Source: Oxalobacteraceae sp. CFBP 8761 (lineage in GTDB: Bacteria > Pseudomonadota > Gammaproteobacteria > Burkholderiales > Burkholderiaceae_D). From it: 64,000 nt of DNA. Positions 8,279 through 16,377 of the stretch are shown here, piece after piece. Every line of letters begins with the position of its first letter. The first letter of the stretch is position 1. Under the pieces are notes generated by a model. That model ran no database searches. It worked only from the letters and a program-made list of their open reading frames with translations, and was not told where the DNA came from. The stretch is taken from NCBI GenBank assembly GCA_014841595.1, contig JACYUE010000001.1:500193-564192 (forward strand). Direction: 5' to 3'. The position numbers and the translations under genes were made by a program.

Positions 8279-9578
8279 CGCTCTGCTGGGGCGGGGTGAC
8301 CGGCAGGTGCACGGTGAAGCGGGTGCCGACGCCTGGCTCGGACGCAACGTCGATGCGGCCGCCATGCCGGCTGACGATGCCATACGACAGTGACAACCCC
8401 AGGCCAGTACCGCTGCCGACCGGCTTGGTTGTGAAAAAAGGTTCGAAAATCCGCTTCATGATGTCCGGCGGGATCCCGCTGCCATTGTCGGCCACCTCGA
8501 CCCAGACCCAGCCGCCGGACCCGCCCGTGCGGATCGTGATGACGCCATCGCCCGTGAGCGCCTGCGCTGCGTTGACCAGCAGGTTCATGAACACCTGGTT
8601 GAGCTGGGACGACAGACACGTGATGGGCGGTATGTCCCCATAATGTTTTTCCACCCGCGCCCTGTACTTGATTTCGTTGGCGACGATGTTGAGGGTGCTG
8701 TCGAGGCCCTGATGAAGGTCGGCCACTTGCCAGACCGCTTCGCCGACGTGCGAAAAATCCTTGAGCGCCTGCACAATGTCCTTGACCCGCTTGAGTCCGT
8801 CCATGGATTCACCCACCAGGTCGACCACATCGCCTTTCAAGAACGCCAGGTCCGCTTGATTGCGCACCTCGGCCATCTGCGCGGCAAGCTGCGGATGCGC
8901 CGCCGCCGCCAGTTCGTAGCGGTCGATCACGTCGAGCAGCGTCTCGACGTAGGTTTTCAGGGACCCCATATTGGAATTGACGAAGCCGACCGGGTTATTG
9001 ATTTCGTGCGCAATGCCTGCCGCCAGCTGGCCGATCGACGCCATCTTTTCCGATTGCAGAAGCTGCTCGTGAGCATTGCGTAACTCGGCGATCAAGGCCT
9101 GCTGTTCGAGCCCCTTGATCTTCAGGTCTTCTTCCATCTGCTTGCGCAGCGTGATGTCGGTCAGCGATCCGATCACTTCGAGCGGCACCCCATTCTCGTC
9201 GCGAATCAGGCGCAGCGTATCGTGCATCCACAGGTAGCTGCCATCGTGGGCGCGGAACCGGTAATCATAGCTGCGCTGGCCCTGGGTGAAGATGAGCGCC
9301 AGGCTGGAAAAAATATGCGGGGCGTCGTCGGGATGGATGTGGTCGAACCAGAAATTCGGATCGGCCAGCATCTGCTCGGGGCGGTAGCCGAGCACATGGA
9401 CGGCGTTGTTGCTGACGAACGTCATCTTGAAGTCGCCGCTGGGAACGGTGCAGTAGATGATCGCCGGCGTATTGTCGACGAGGTACTGGAATCGTTGAGG
9501 TGGCGACGCTTCCTCCGACGTATTGGGAAGGACGCGCGCAGACTGCGTACTGGAAAAATCAAACTCTTCGAATTGCAT
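8265..9578 (-). CDS. Soluble PAS-domain sensor histidine kinase
   Basis: A 437-residue cytosolic kinase without membrane segments. Residues about 28-145 form a PAS domain of the PAS_3 type (LGYRPEQMLADPNFW, then IHPDD), a coiled coil follows, and the H-box is GIAHEINNPVGF with H191. The ATP-binding domain has the N-box NLLVNAAQAL, G1 DNGSGI and G2 GTGLGL. The ATG at 9578 is chosen over an in-frame GTG nine bases upstream because AAGGTGG sits five bases before it. It lies tail to tail with the receiver operon and is the obvious candidate partner for its three receivers. The HEINNP type of H-box is shared with kinases that work with such receiver proteins. Confidence 0.9.
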   Translation of the reverse strand: MQFEEFDFSSTQSARVLPNTSEEASPPQRFQYLVDNTPAIIYCTVPSGDFKMTFVSNNAVHVLGYRPEQMLADPNFWFDHIHPDDAPHIFSSLALIFTQGQRSYDYRFRAHDGSYLWMHDTLRLIRDENGVPLEVIGSLTDITLRKQMEEDLKIKGLEQQALIAELRNAHEQLLQSEKMASIGQLAAGIAHEINNPVGFVNSNMGSLKTYVETLLDVIDRYELAAAAHPQLAAQMAEVRNQADLAFLKGDVVDLVGESMDGLKRVKDIVQALKDFSHVGEAVWQVADLHQGLDSTLNIVANEIKYRARVEKHYGDIPPITCLSSQLNQVFMNLLVNAAQALTGDGVITIRTGGSGGWVWVEVADNGSGIPPDIMKRIFEPFFTTKPVGSGTGLGLSLSYGIVSRHGGRIDVASEPGVGTRFTVHLPVTPPQQSATAG

Positions 9579-10004
9579 GACGACCACCTTTCAAGATGCT
9601 GGCCCGCTTTCAAACAGATATTTCTCAAGAGAACTATACGTCAATTCAGCGTGCATGGATCATCAGGAAGGGGGGGCATGCGAGAAATAAACTTTGCTGA
9701 CAGATGCGGGTTGCCCTGGTCCGACGCGACGTCGCGGGATTGCAGCAGAATGCCGTGAACGATGCGCAATCGTTCCAATACAGTACTGCTGCCGTGGCCG
9801 AAACATCGTTGATTGTTGGTGTGTCCGCCAAGTGCACTGGTCAGGCACAACAGCGGTAGCGGCACCGAGTGTTCAGTGTTATCGCCGGTACGACATCCGA
9901 GGTCACTGCGCCGTGGCCGGATAATCAGATGGCTTGGCCAAAGGCGCGGGACGTTTGCAGGCACCGGAAGCCGGCGCTATTGCAGGCAGAGCGGCTTGGG
10001 CAAT
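9579..10004. other. Intergenic region between the PAS kinase and the tRNA array
   Basis: I see no gene here. Several short overlapping open frames on both strands lack ribosome binding sites, motifs or consistent codon use. The kinase ribosome binding site is at the left edge. The sequence is mixed in composition, which fits decayed DNA next to the tRNA array. Confidence 0.4.
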
Positions 10005-10077
10005 TTGAACAGATGGACTTGAGCCACCGACCCCAGCATCATGAGCGCTGTGCTCTAACCAGCGAAGCTGTCTCACT
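10005..10077 (-). pseudogene. Decayed third copy of tRNA-Met(CAT)
   Basis: This stretch aligns without gaps over about 60 bases with the two intact tRNA-Met genes to its right. The D-loop/anticodon part (GGTTAGAGCACAGC then CTCATGATGCTGGGG on the minus strand) is largely kept, but both strands of the acceptor stem are mutated and no longer pair, the D-stem is changed and the CCA end is missing. It sits one repeat period (about 137 bases) from the next copy and is still preceded by the same hairpin, so it is a duplicated and then decayed gene. Confidence 0.8.
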
Positions 10078-10095
10078 GGAACGGGCAAAAGCAAA

Positions 10096-10123
10096 ATGGC
10101 CTGACTCGTAAGAGCCAGGCCAT
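10096..10123 (-). terminator. Hairpin terminator after tRNA-Met copy 1
   Basis: An inverted repeat ATGGCCTG-ACTC / GAGC-CAGGCCAT with one mismatch. On the minus strand, the direction of the tRNA genes, it is followed by TTTTGCTTTTGC, as expected for a rho-independent terminator. An almost identical copy follows the other intact tRNA. Confidence 0.7.
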
Positions 10124-10137
10124 CCGCATGAAATCTT

Positions 10138-10214
10138 TGGTGGTGATAGGTGGACTTGAACCACCGACCCCAGCATTATGAGTGCTGTGCTCTAACCAAC
10201 TGAGCTATATCACC
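10138..10214 (-). tRNA. tRNA-Met(CAT), elongator, copy 1
   Basis: A 77-nt cloverleaf with encoded CCA (10138-10140). The acceptor stem is GGTGATA/TATCACC with discriminator A, the D-arm is AGCTCAGTTGGTTAGAGC, the anticodon loop is CTCATAA (anticodon CAT), and the T-arm contains GGTTCAAGTCC. The segment AGAGCACAGCACTCATAATG resembles elongator tRNA-Met rather than initiator or tRNA-Ile2. Confidence 0.95.
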
Positions 10215-10232
10215 GGAACCGGCAAAAGCAAA

Positions 10233-10260
10233 ATGGCCTGACTCGTTGGAGCCAGGCCAT
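10233..10260 (-). terminator. Hairpin terminator between the tRNA-Met copies
   Basis: The same hairpin as at 10096-10123 (ATGGCCTGACTC / GAGCCAGGCCAT) with a different loop, followed on the minus strand by TTTTGCTTTTGCC. It lies between the two intact tRNA genes. Either it terminates most transcripts of the promoter-proximal gene or it acts as a processing hairpin. Confidence 0.6.
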
Positions 10261-10273
10261 CGCCTGAAATCTT

Positions 10274-10350
10274 TGGTGGTGATAGGTGGACTTGAACCAC
10301 CGACCCCAGCATTATGAGTGCTGTGCTCTAACCAACTGAGCTATATCACC
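10274..10350 (-). tRNA. tRNA-Met(CAT), elongator, copy 2 (promoter-proximal)
   Basis: A 77-nt gene with CCA encoded at 10274-10276, identical over the tRNA body to the copy at 10138-10214. It is the first tRNA after the promoter at 10363-10391. The repeat period between the two intact copies is 136 bases and includes tRNA, spacer and hairpin, so they arose by tandem duplication. Confidence 0.95.
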
Positions 10351-10362
10351 GCAACGGCAAGT

Positions 10363-10391
10363 ATTATCCGGCGTGAGTGGCTGCCTGTCAA
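10363..10391 (-). promoter_or_regulatory. Sigma-70 promoter of the tRNA-Met array
   Basis: On the minus strand TTGACA (10391-10386) and GATAAT (10368-10363) are separated by exactly 17 bases, a near-consensus housekeeping promoter. The expected start is about six bases upstream of the tRNA 5' end at 10350. Confidence 0.88.
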
Positions 10392-10432
10392 GATCGCGGG
10401 CGCGTGCGGGTCACAAATAGTCAGCGCGCATG

Positions 10433-11386
10433 TCATTTTTCCAACAGCGCAAGGTGCGCCAGCATCGCGCCGGCCGGATCCGGCCCCAGGCAATCGATGA
10501 CGATCCGGTCGGGCATTGCGCGCAGCCACGTGATCTGGCGCTTGGCCAGCTGGCGCGTGGCGATGATGCCCGTCTCGCGCAGCGTGGCGCGGTCGATGCG
10601 TCCGTCGAGATAATCCCAGGCTTGGCGGTAGCCCACGCAGCGGATCGATGGCAGCAGCGGCGACAGGTCACCGCGCGCCCGCAGCCGCGCCACCTCCGCC
10701 ACCAGCCCACTGTCGTCGCGCGTGCCCAGCATCGCGTCGAAACGCTGCGCGATGCGTTTGTGCAGCACTGCGCGGTCATCGGTTTCGAGACCAAACGAGA
10801 CGAGCCTGAACGGCAGCACGGGCTTCGTGCGCAGGGCCAGCAGCGCCGACATCGGCTTGCCGGTCAGTTCGATGATTTCCAGCGCGCGGTTGATGCGCTG
10901 GGCGTCGTTCGGTGCGAGCCGGTCGGCGGTGACGGGGTCGAGCGCGCGCAGCTTGTCGTGCATGCCAGGCCAGCCGATGCGCGCCGCTTCGGCGTCGAGC
11001 GCGGCGCGCAGCGCCACGTCGGCGGTCGGCAAGTCGTCCAGTCCCTCGACCAGGCCCTTGAAATACATCATCGTGCCGCCCACGAGCAGGGGCAGCGCGC
11101 CGCGCGCCGTGATCTCGGCCACCAGCCGGATCGCATCGTTGCGGAACTGCATGACCGAATACGCATCGAGCGGATCGAGGATGTCGATCAGGTGATGCGG
11201 CACGGCGGCCAGTTCGGCCGGCGTCGGCTTGGCAGTGCCGATGTCCATCTCGCGATAGACCAGGGCCGAGTCGACCGAGATGATTTCGACAGGACGCGTT
11301 TGCGCGATGCGCAGGGCGGCGGCGGTCTTGCCGGAGGCGGTCGGGCCCATGATGGCCACGGCCAGCGGTGTGTTCATGTCCACCAT
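10433..11386 (-). CDS. miaA: tRNA dimethylallyltransferase MiaA
   Basis: A 317-residue enzyme that adds a dimethylallyl group to N6 of A37 in tRNAs reading UNN codons. The P-loop GPTASGKT lies near the N-terminus, followed by [28 protein letters not shown] and YSVMQF, all MiaA hallmarks; the tRNA-binding part contains [14 protein letters not shown]. The ATG at 11386 shares its A with the TGA of mutL (TGATG), so translation is coupled; an ATG nine bases downstream is the alternative. The mutL-miaA order is conserved in many proteobacteria. No hfq follows here; instead comes the tRNA-Met array. Confidence 0.95.
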   Translation of the reverse strand: MVDMNTPLAVAIMGPTASGKTAAALRIAQTRPVEIISVDSALVYREMDIGTAKPTPAELAAVPHHLIDILDPLDAYSVMQFRNDAIRLVAEITARGALPLLVGGTMMYFKGLVEGLDDLPTADVALRAALDAEAARIGWPGMHDKLRALDPVTADRLAPNDAQRINRALEIIELTGKPMSALLALRTKPVLPFRLVSFGLETDDRAVLHKRIAQRFDAMLGTRDDSGLVAEVARLRARGDLSPLLPSIRCVGYRQAWDYLDGRIDRATLRETGIIATRQLAKRQITWLRAMPDRIVIDCLGPDPAGAMLAHLALLEK

Positions 11387-13314
11387 CACTGACCGCGCAA
11401 GAACAGTTTGTCGAGCGCAGAAATCTCGAGCTGCACCCAGGTCGGGCGGCCGTGGTTGCACTGGTCGGCGCGTTCGGTGCTTTCCATCTGGCGCAGCAGC
11501 GCGTTCATTTCGGGCTGGCTCAGGATGCGGTTGGCGCGTACCGCCGTATGGCAGGCCAGGGTGCCCAGCAGCTCGTTGCGCCGTTCGATCAGCACGCGCG
11601 AGCCGCCGAACTCGCGCACGTCGCGCAGCACGTCGCGCGCCAGCGTTTGCGCGTCGGCGTTCTTGAGCAGCGTCGGCACGCTGCGCACCGCCAGCGTCGT
11701 GGGCGACAGGGCCGCGATGTCAAAGCCCAGCGTTGCCAGCGTGTCCGCGTGCTCGTGCACGGTGGCGACCTCCATCGCGTCGGCGTAGAACGTCACCGGG
11801 ATCAAGAGCGCCTGCACCTGCATTTCCTGGCCCTGCGCCTGGGCGTCCAGCGCGTTCTTGATCTGCTCGTACAGGATGCGCTCGTGCGCCGCGTGCATGT
11901 CGACCAGCACCAGGCCGCGCGTGTTCTGCGCCAGGATGTAGATGCCGTGCAGCTGGGCCAGCGCGAAGCCAAGCGGGAAGTCGTCGTTCGACAGCGGCTT
12001 GTCGGCGGCCATCATGGGTACCGGCATCGGCGCCGGGCTCGATGCGGTGCTGGTCGCATCGGAGGCAAACAGCGCGCCGTAGGCTTCAAGGCGTTGGGGC
12101 ACACCGCCACCCGTGGCCGCATCGTCCCAGCGGCTGCCCGCTGCGTACGGCGATGGCGAGAAGGTCTGTGTCAGTTGCGCACCGAACGAGGTCTGCTCGT
12201 GCGGGCGCTGTTGCAGCTGCGATGGCGATTGCGACAACTGCCAGAGCGGCGTACCGCTCGGGCGCACCTCGGCTGCCGTCATCGGCCCCGGCACGCTGCC
12301 GTGCGCGGTGGCCGAGGTCTGCGCGAGCGTGCGCTGCACCGCGTGGAACACGAACTGGTGCACCGCGCGGCTGTCGCGAAAGCGCACCTCGGTTTTCGAC
12401 GGGTGCACGTTGACGTCGACCAGCGCCGGGTCGAGGTCGAGCGAGAGCACATAGGCCGGGAAACGGTCGCCGTGCAGCACGTCCTGGTAGGCTGCCTTGA
12501 CCGCGTGTACCAGCACCTTGTCGCGCACGAAGCGCCCGTTCACGTAGAAGAACTGGCCGTCGGCGCGCGCCTTGGAGGCAGTCGGCAGGCCGACGTAACC
12601 GTGCAGGTGCAGCGGGCCGGCCGCTTCGTCGAGCGCCAAGCGTGCTTCGGCAAAATCGTTGCCCAGGATGTGGGCGCTGCGCTTGGCTGCTTCGCTGACG
12701 TTCCAGTGGTCGATCGTGCGGCCGTTGTGCGACAGGCTGAAGGCGACGTCGGGGCGCGACAGCGCGATGCGGCGCACGACCTCGGCGCAATGCGCGTATT
12801 CGGTCTGTTCGGACTTGAGGAATTTGCGCCGCGCCGGCGTATTGAAATACAGGTCCTGCACGTCGATCGTGGTGCCACAGGCGCCCGAGGATGGCGCCAC
12901 CACGCCTTCGTGCGAGCCGACGATCTCGAACGCATGCGCGGCGTCGGCCGTGCGCGAGGTCACGCGCACCGAGGCGACCGACGCAATGGAGGCCAGCGCT
13001 TCGCCGCGAAAGCCCAGCGTGCCGACGTTTTCGAGGTCGCTCAGCGAGGCGATTTTCGACGTTGCGTGGCGCGACAGCGCGAGGGGCAGCTGATCGGGCG
13101 CGATGCCGCGGCCATTGTCGGTGATGGCGATGCGCTTGACGCCGCCTTCTTCCAGGCGGATGGTGATCGTCGTCGAACCGGCATCGAGCGCGTTTTCCAG
13201 CAACTCCTTGACGACGGCCGAGGGCCGCTCGACCACTTCGCCGGCGGCGATCTGCGAGATGAGCTGGTCGGGAAGCTGCTGGATGGGGCGGATGGTCGGG
13301 GCAGGGGCGTTCAT
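11386..13314 (-). CDS. mutL: DNA mismatch repair protein MutL
   Basis: A 642-residue mismatch-repair ATPase and matchmaker. The N-terminal GHKL domain shows [10 protein letters not shown], the catalytic [16 protein letters not shown] and [10 protein letters not shown]; a Pro/Gln/Ser-rich linker spans roughly residues 340-440. The C-terminal dimerisation domain contains [13 protein letters not shown], which corresponds to the DQHA(X)2E(X)4E endonuclease motif of MutL proteins outside the MutH lineage, but with Met in place of Gln. Many residues of the metal-binding motif are kept, so latent nicking activity is possible. The gene follows the cyclophilin gene by 72 bases and is coupled to miaA. 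Confidence 0.95.
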   Translation of the reverse strand: MNAPAPTIRPIQQLPDQLISQIAAGEVVERPSAVVKELLENALDAGSTTITIRLEEGGVKRIAITDNGRGIAPDQLPLALSRHATSKIASLSDLENVGTLGFRGEALASIASVASVRVTSRTADAAHAFEIVGSHEGVVAPSSGACGTTIDVQDLYFNTPARRKFLKSEQTEYAHCAEVVRRIALSRPDVAFSLSHNGRTIDHWNVSEAAKRSAHILGNDFAEARLALDEAAGPLHLHGYVGLPTASKARADGQFFYVNGRFVRDKVLVHAVKAAYQDVLHGDRFPAYVLSLDLDPALVDVNVHPSKTEVRFRDSRAVHQFVFHAVQRTLAQTSATAHGSVPGPMTAAEVRPSGTPLWQLSQSPSQLQQRPHEQTSFGAQLTQTFSPSPYAAGSRWDDAATGGGVPQRLEAYGALFASDATSTASSPAPMPVPMMAADKPLSNDDFPLGFALAQLHGIYILAQNTRGLVLVDMHAAHERILYEQIKNALDAQAQGQEMQVQALLIPVTFYADAMEVATVHEHADTLATLGFDIAALSPTTLAVRSVPTLLKNADAQTLARDVLRDVREFGGSRVLIERRNELLGTLACHTAVRANRILSQPEMNALLRQMESTERADQCNHGRPTWVQLEISALDKLFLRGQ

Positions 13315-13386
13315 CCGCAGATTATAGCCCGTCGAAAAAGACCCGGATCGTCCCCGGCTGCAAATTGGGCCGCCGCCCCTGTCGCT

Positions 13387-14331
13387 TCAGGGCTGCTCGC
13401 GCACGGGAATCGGCACGTTGCACAGGTCGATCGCGCCGGCCGCGACCTTGCTCCACGGTCCACCGCGATTGCGCTGGGCGTCGATCACGGCCTGGAAAGC
13501 AGCGCTGTCCGAGCGCATGACTTCGAGCTTGCTGCGTTCGGCGGGCGGCACGTCGGCCGCCATGCGCACGCTGGCAATCGGCGTGCGCTGTTCGGCCTTC
13601 TCGTAGAAGCCCGAGGCGCCAGTCCCGCGCGGCATGACGGTGAGCAGCGGCATGCCGGCCACGATGCGGCCCACGACCGTGATGTTGCGGTCCAGGTGGC
13701 GCGGCGCGTGGCCGATCACCGTGTAGAGCTGCGAGCCATTGCCGGTATCGGCGCCGTTGTCGCGCGCCACGCCAATCATCGCGTAGCAGTGCGGCAGCCA
13801 GGTCTGCCTGGTCGCCGGATTGCGCGCCACGGGAAAGCCGTCGATGTGGCCCACCTGCGGCGCGTAGACGTCGCGTTCCTTCAGGCGCGTGAAGGCGTCG
13901 TTCCTGGTGTACGGCACGGTGAATTCGGCGGCCACGGTCCTGGGGGCCTTGAACGGGCGCGGTTTTTCTTCGTCCGGGTCGCCCCATTGCACGACGAAGC
14001 CGTCCTGCGCGCGCATCACCCACAAGCCGTCGAAGTAGCGCTCGCGCACCAGCGCGCGGATATTGGCCACTGTGTTCGGCGCGAAGCGCGGCGCCAGTTC
14101 GATCACCACGCGGCCCGCTGGCAGCTCGATGTACATCGTGTTCTCGGGATCGAGCGCGCGCCATTCGGCTGCCTTGGATGCCTTGACGACATCGGCCACC
14201 GTCAGCCTGGGCGGCAATTCCTGCTCGGCCCTGGCCGGCGCGGCGTGCGCGCTGGACATGGTCAGCAGCGCGCAGAGCGCCGCGCCGACGGTTGCGTGGA
14301 TCGTGTTCTTTTTTGATGACGCTGCCTGCAT
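13387..14331 (-). CDS. Exported cyclophilin-type peptidyl-prolyl isomerase
   Basis: A 314-residue protein with an N-terminal signal peptide (about 1-28, ending [10 protein letters not shown]). The cyclophilin domain begins near residue 55 with [16 protein letters not shown] and continues [16 protein letters not shown], then [14 protein letters not shown], matching the catalytic arginine and Q-x-GD region of the family. Later GQL-like segments are diverged ([20 protein letters not shown]), but the order is that of cyclophilins. The start at 14331 is supported by AGGGAG five bases upstream. The likely role is folding of periplasmic proteins. It sits upstream of mutL on the same strand. Confidence 0.85.
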   Translation of the reverse strand: MQAASSKKNTIHATVGAALCALLTMSSAHAAPARAEQELPPRLTVADVVKASKAAEWRALDPENTMYIELPAGRVVIELAPRFAPNTVANIRALVRERYFDGLWVMRAQDGFVVQWGDPDEEKPRPFKAPRTVAAEFTVPYTRNDAFTRLKERDVYAPQVGHIDGFPVARNPATRQTWLPHCYAMIGVARDNGADTGNGSQLYTVIGHAPRHLDRNITVVGRIVAGMPLLTVMPRGTGASGFYEKAEQRTPIASVRMAADVPPAERSKLEVMRSDSAAFQAVIDAQRNRGGPWSKVAAGAIDLCNVPIPVREQP

Positions 14332-14546
14332 CTGCTCTCCCTGTCGCGGCGGCGCCGCTGTCATGTTTATCGAACAATTGTAATCGAGGGCAAAGCGTGT
14401 GATGCAAGGAAGGTACGAAGTGTTGTTGCCCGGGCCAGCAAACCGGCCAATCGGGACTTTAAATGTCCCTTGTTGCCGGAGCGCACTCAAGTTACAGGCG
14501 CCGGGTCCGATAAAGGATGGAGAGAATCAAACTATCCGAAAATCAC

Positions 14547-15584
14547 ATGCGTAACCTGATCGCACTATGTACCCTGGGCCTGGTCACCGCCCTGGCACAG
14601 GCGAACGAACCGACACCGAAGACCGCCAAGCCTGTGGCCGAGCCGGCCAAGCCTGCGATCGCGTCGATCCGGCCGAACCTCAAGCCGGCCGCCCCTGCGC
14701 CTGCCGCCGCTGCTACGCCTGCGAAATCCGAAGAGGATACCGAGGTCGACCTGTCGGTGCGCATCGCCGAAAAGCTCGCCGAGCTGCGCGCCAAGCAGGC
14801 CCTGCGCGCCGAAGACGCCGCGCGTGCCCGCAAAGCGGCTGACGCGCGCCGCAAGCGGGAAGCCGCAATGGTGGCGGCCGTGGCCGTCGAAGCTGCCAAA
14901 CCGAAGAATGGCACGCACTGGAGTTATGACGGTGAATTCGGGCCCGAGAACTGGTCCAAGATCAATACCGCATGGGCGGCCTGCAATGCAGGCAATCGCC
15001 AGTCGCCGATCGACCTGCGCGATGGCATCAAGGTCAACCTCGAGCAGATCACCTTCGACTATCAGCCGAGCTCGTTCAACGAGATCGACAACGGCCACAC
15101 GGTGCAAGTCAATGTCGCGGGCGGGAACTTTCTGACCGTGGGCGGCACCACCTACGAGCTGCAGCAGTTTCACTTTCACCGCCCGGGCGAAGAACGCGTC
15201 AATGGCCGCGGCACCGAGATGGTGGTGCACATGGTGCACAAGAGCTACGACAACAAGATCGCCGTGCTGGCGGTGCAGCTCGAGCGTGGCGATGCCAATC
15301 CGATGATCCAGACCGTGTGGAACAATCTGCCGCTGGAAAAGCTGACGACCGTGACGCCGTCGATCGTGCTGAATGTGAACGAGATCCTGCCGGCGCGGCG
15401 CGACTACTTCACGTACATGGGCTCGCTCAGCGAGCCGCCGTGTACCGAGAACGTGCTGTGGATCGTGATGAAGCAGCCGATGACGGCCTCGCCGCAGCAG
15501 ATGGCGCTGTTCTCGCGCCTCTATCCGTACAATGCGCGGCCTGTGCAGCCGAGCAATGGGCGGATGATCAAAGAGTCTATGTGA
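14547..15584 (+). CDS. Periplasmic alpha-carbonic anhydrase
   Basis: A 345-residue exported zinc enzyme converting CO2 and water to bicarbonate. The signal peptide spans about residues 1-18 (cleavage near LAQA). It is followed by an unusual Ala/Pro/Lys-rich region and a charged helical stretch (about 70-118), not part of the catalytic fold. The alpha-CA domain then starts with HWSYDGEFGPENW and has NRQSPIDL, the zinc histidines in QFHFHRPGEE and EMVVHMVH, and SEPPCTENVLW. The start at 14547 is preferred to an in-frame ATG at 14517 because the signal peptide begins there; neither has a strong ribosome site. It interrupts, in opposite orientation, the otherwise collinear tsaE-amiC...mutL-miaA cluster. 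Confidence 0.92.
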   Translation: MRNLIALCTLGLVTALAQANEPTPKTAKPVAEPAKPAIASIRPNLKPAAPAPAAAATPAKSEEDTEVDLSVRIAEKLAELRAKQALRAEDAARARKAADARRKREAAMVAAVAVEAAKPKNGTHWSYDGEFGPENWSKINTAWAACNAGNRQSPIDLRDGIKVNLEQITFDYQPSSFNEIDNGHTVQVNVAGGNFLTVGGTTYELQQFHFHRPGEERVNGRGTEMVVHMVHKSYDNKIAVLAVQLERGDANPMIQTVWNNLPLEKLTTVTPSIVLNVNEILPARRDYFTYMGSLSEPPCTENVLWIVMKQPMTASPQQMALFSRLYPYNARPVQPSNGRMIKESM

Positions 15585-15590
15585 CGGCGC

Positions 15591-16376
15591 TCAGCTGACC
15601 CGGTAACGGCCTTCCCAGGCCGCGCCGGGTTCGAGCTGCACCGGCGTCAGCTGCGCCGGTTCGATGCAGACGAAGCGCTGATACTCTTCGTCTTCCATAT
15701 CTGCCAGCGCTGCCGTGTCGGCCGCGCCCGGATTCCACACGACCGCATCGGAAAAACCTTCCTGCTCGAGCGTCAGCACGCGCGCCCAGGTGCCCAGGAA
15801 GATGGTGTCGTCGACCTGTTCGTACACCACGTCAAGCTTGTCGGCGATCGACAGCGTACCTGCTTCGAGCCCTTCGATGCGCACGTCGGCCAGGTGCGGC
15901 ACGAGGTGGTAGCTGTGCAGCGCCGCCGCAAACGGAAACGCTGCGTTGCCTGTGTTACGCACATTCAAGGCCATGGTCAGTTCGTTGGCGCGCACCGCCA
16001 CGCGCAGCTGCAGCGCGAACCGGTGCGGCCACGCGCCTGCCAGTGCTGGCGGCAGATCGGCCTCGTTCAGGCCGAACACGGCCCACGCCGCGCCATCCTC
16101 GACGCCACTGTCTTCCAGGCGCCAGGTGGACACGCGCGCAAAGCCATGGCGCATGCCGTCGCCTTGCTCGGCGAATTGCGGAAAGATCACCGGCACGCCG
16201 CCACGGATCGCGCGGCTGCCGTCGAGCGCCGAGCGGGCGCTCAGGAACATGCGCTCGCCGCCATCGGCCCCATGCCACGAGACCAGGTGCGCGCCGTAGA
16301 GCGTGACGACGGCGGTGGCGCCGTCGGGCGCCGTGATGCGAATTGCAGGCAGCTGCCCGAAAGTGATGTGGTCCAT
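15591..16376 (-). CDS. yeaD: D-hexose-6-phosphate mutarotase (YeaD-like)
   Basis: A 261-residue aldose-1-epimerase-fold enzyme that interconverts alpha and beta anomers of glucose-6-phosphate. Diagnostic segments are GAHLVSWHGADG, AIRGGVPVIFPQF, HGFARVSTW, a catalytic histidine in LHSYHLV and the acidic VVWNPGA followed by FVCIEPAQ. Length is normal for the family. It begins one base after the stop of amiC, so the two are co-transcribed. There is no clear metabolic link to its neighbours. Confidence 0.9.
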   Translation of the reverse strand: MDHITFGQLPAIRITAPDGATAVVTLYGAHLVSWHGADGGERMFLSARSALDGSRAIRGGVPVIFPQFAEQGDGMRHGFARVSTWRLEDSGVEDGAAWAVFGLNEADLPPALAGAWPHRFALQLRVAVRANELTMALNVRNTGNAAFPFAAALHSYHLVPHLADVRIEGLEAGTLSIADKLDVVYEQVDDTIFLGTWARVLTLEQEGFSDAVVWNPGAADTAALADMEDEEYQRFVCIEPAQLTPVQLEPGAAWEGRYRVS

Positions 16377-16377
16377 G

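Noticed and set aside
11368..14316. Very long open frame on the plus strand (about 980 codons) opposite mutL and the cyclophilin gene
   Set aside because: It is the antisense shadow of two well-recognised genes in GC-rich DNA; its product is His/Arg/Gln-rich without domains, and it has no ribosome site.
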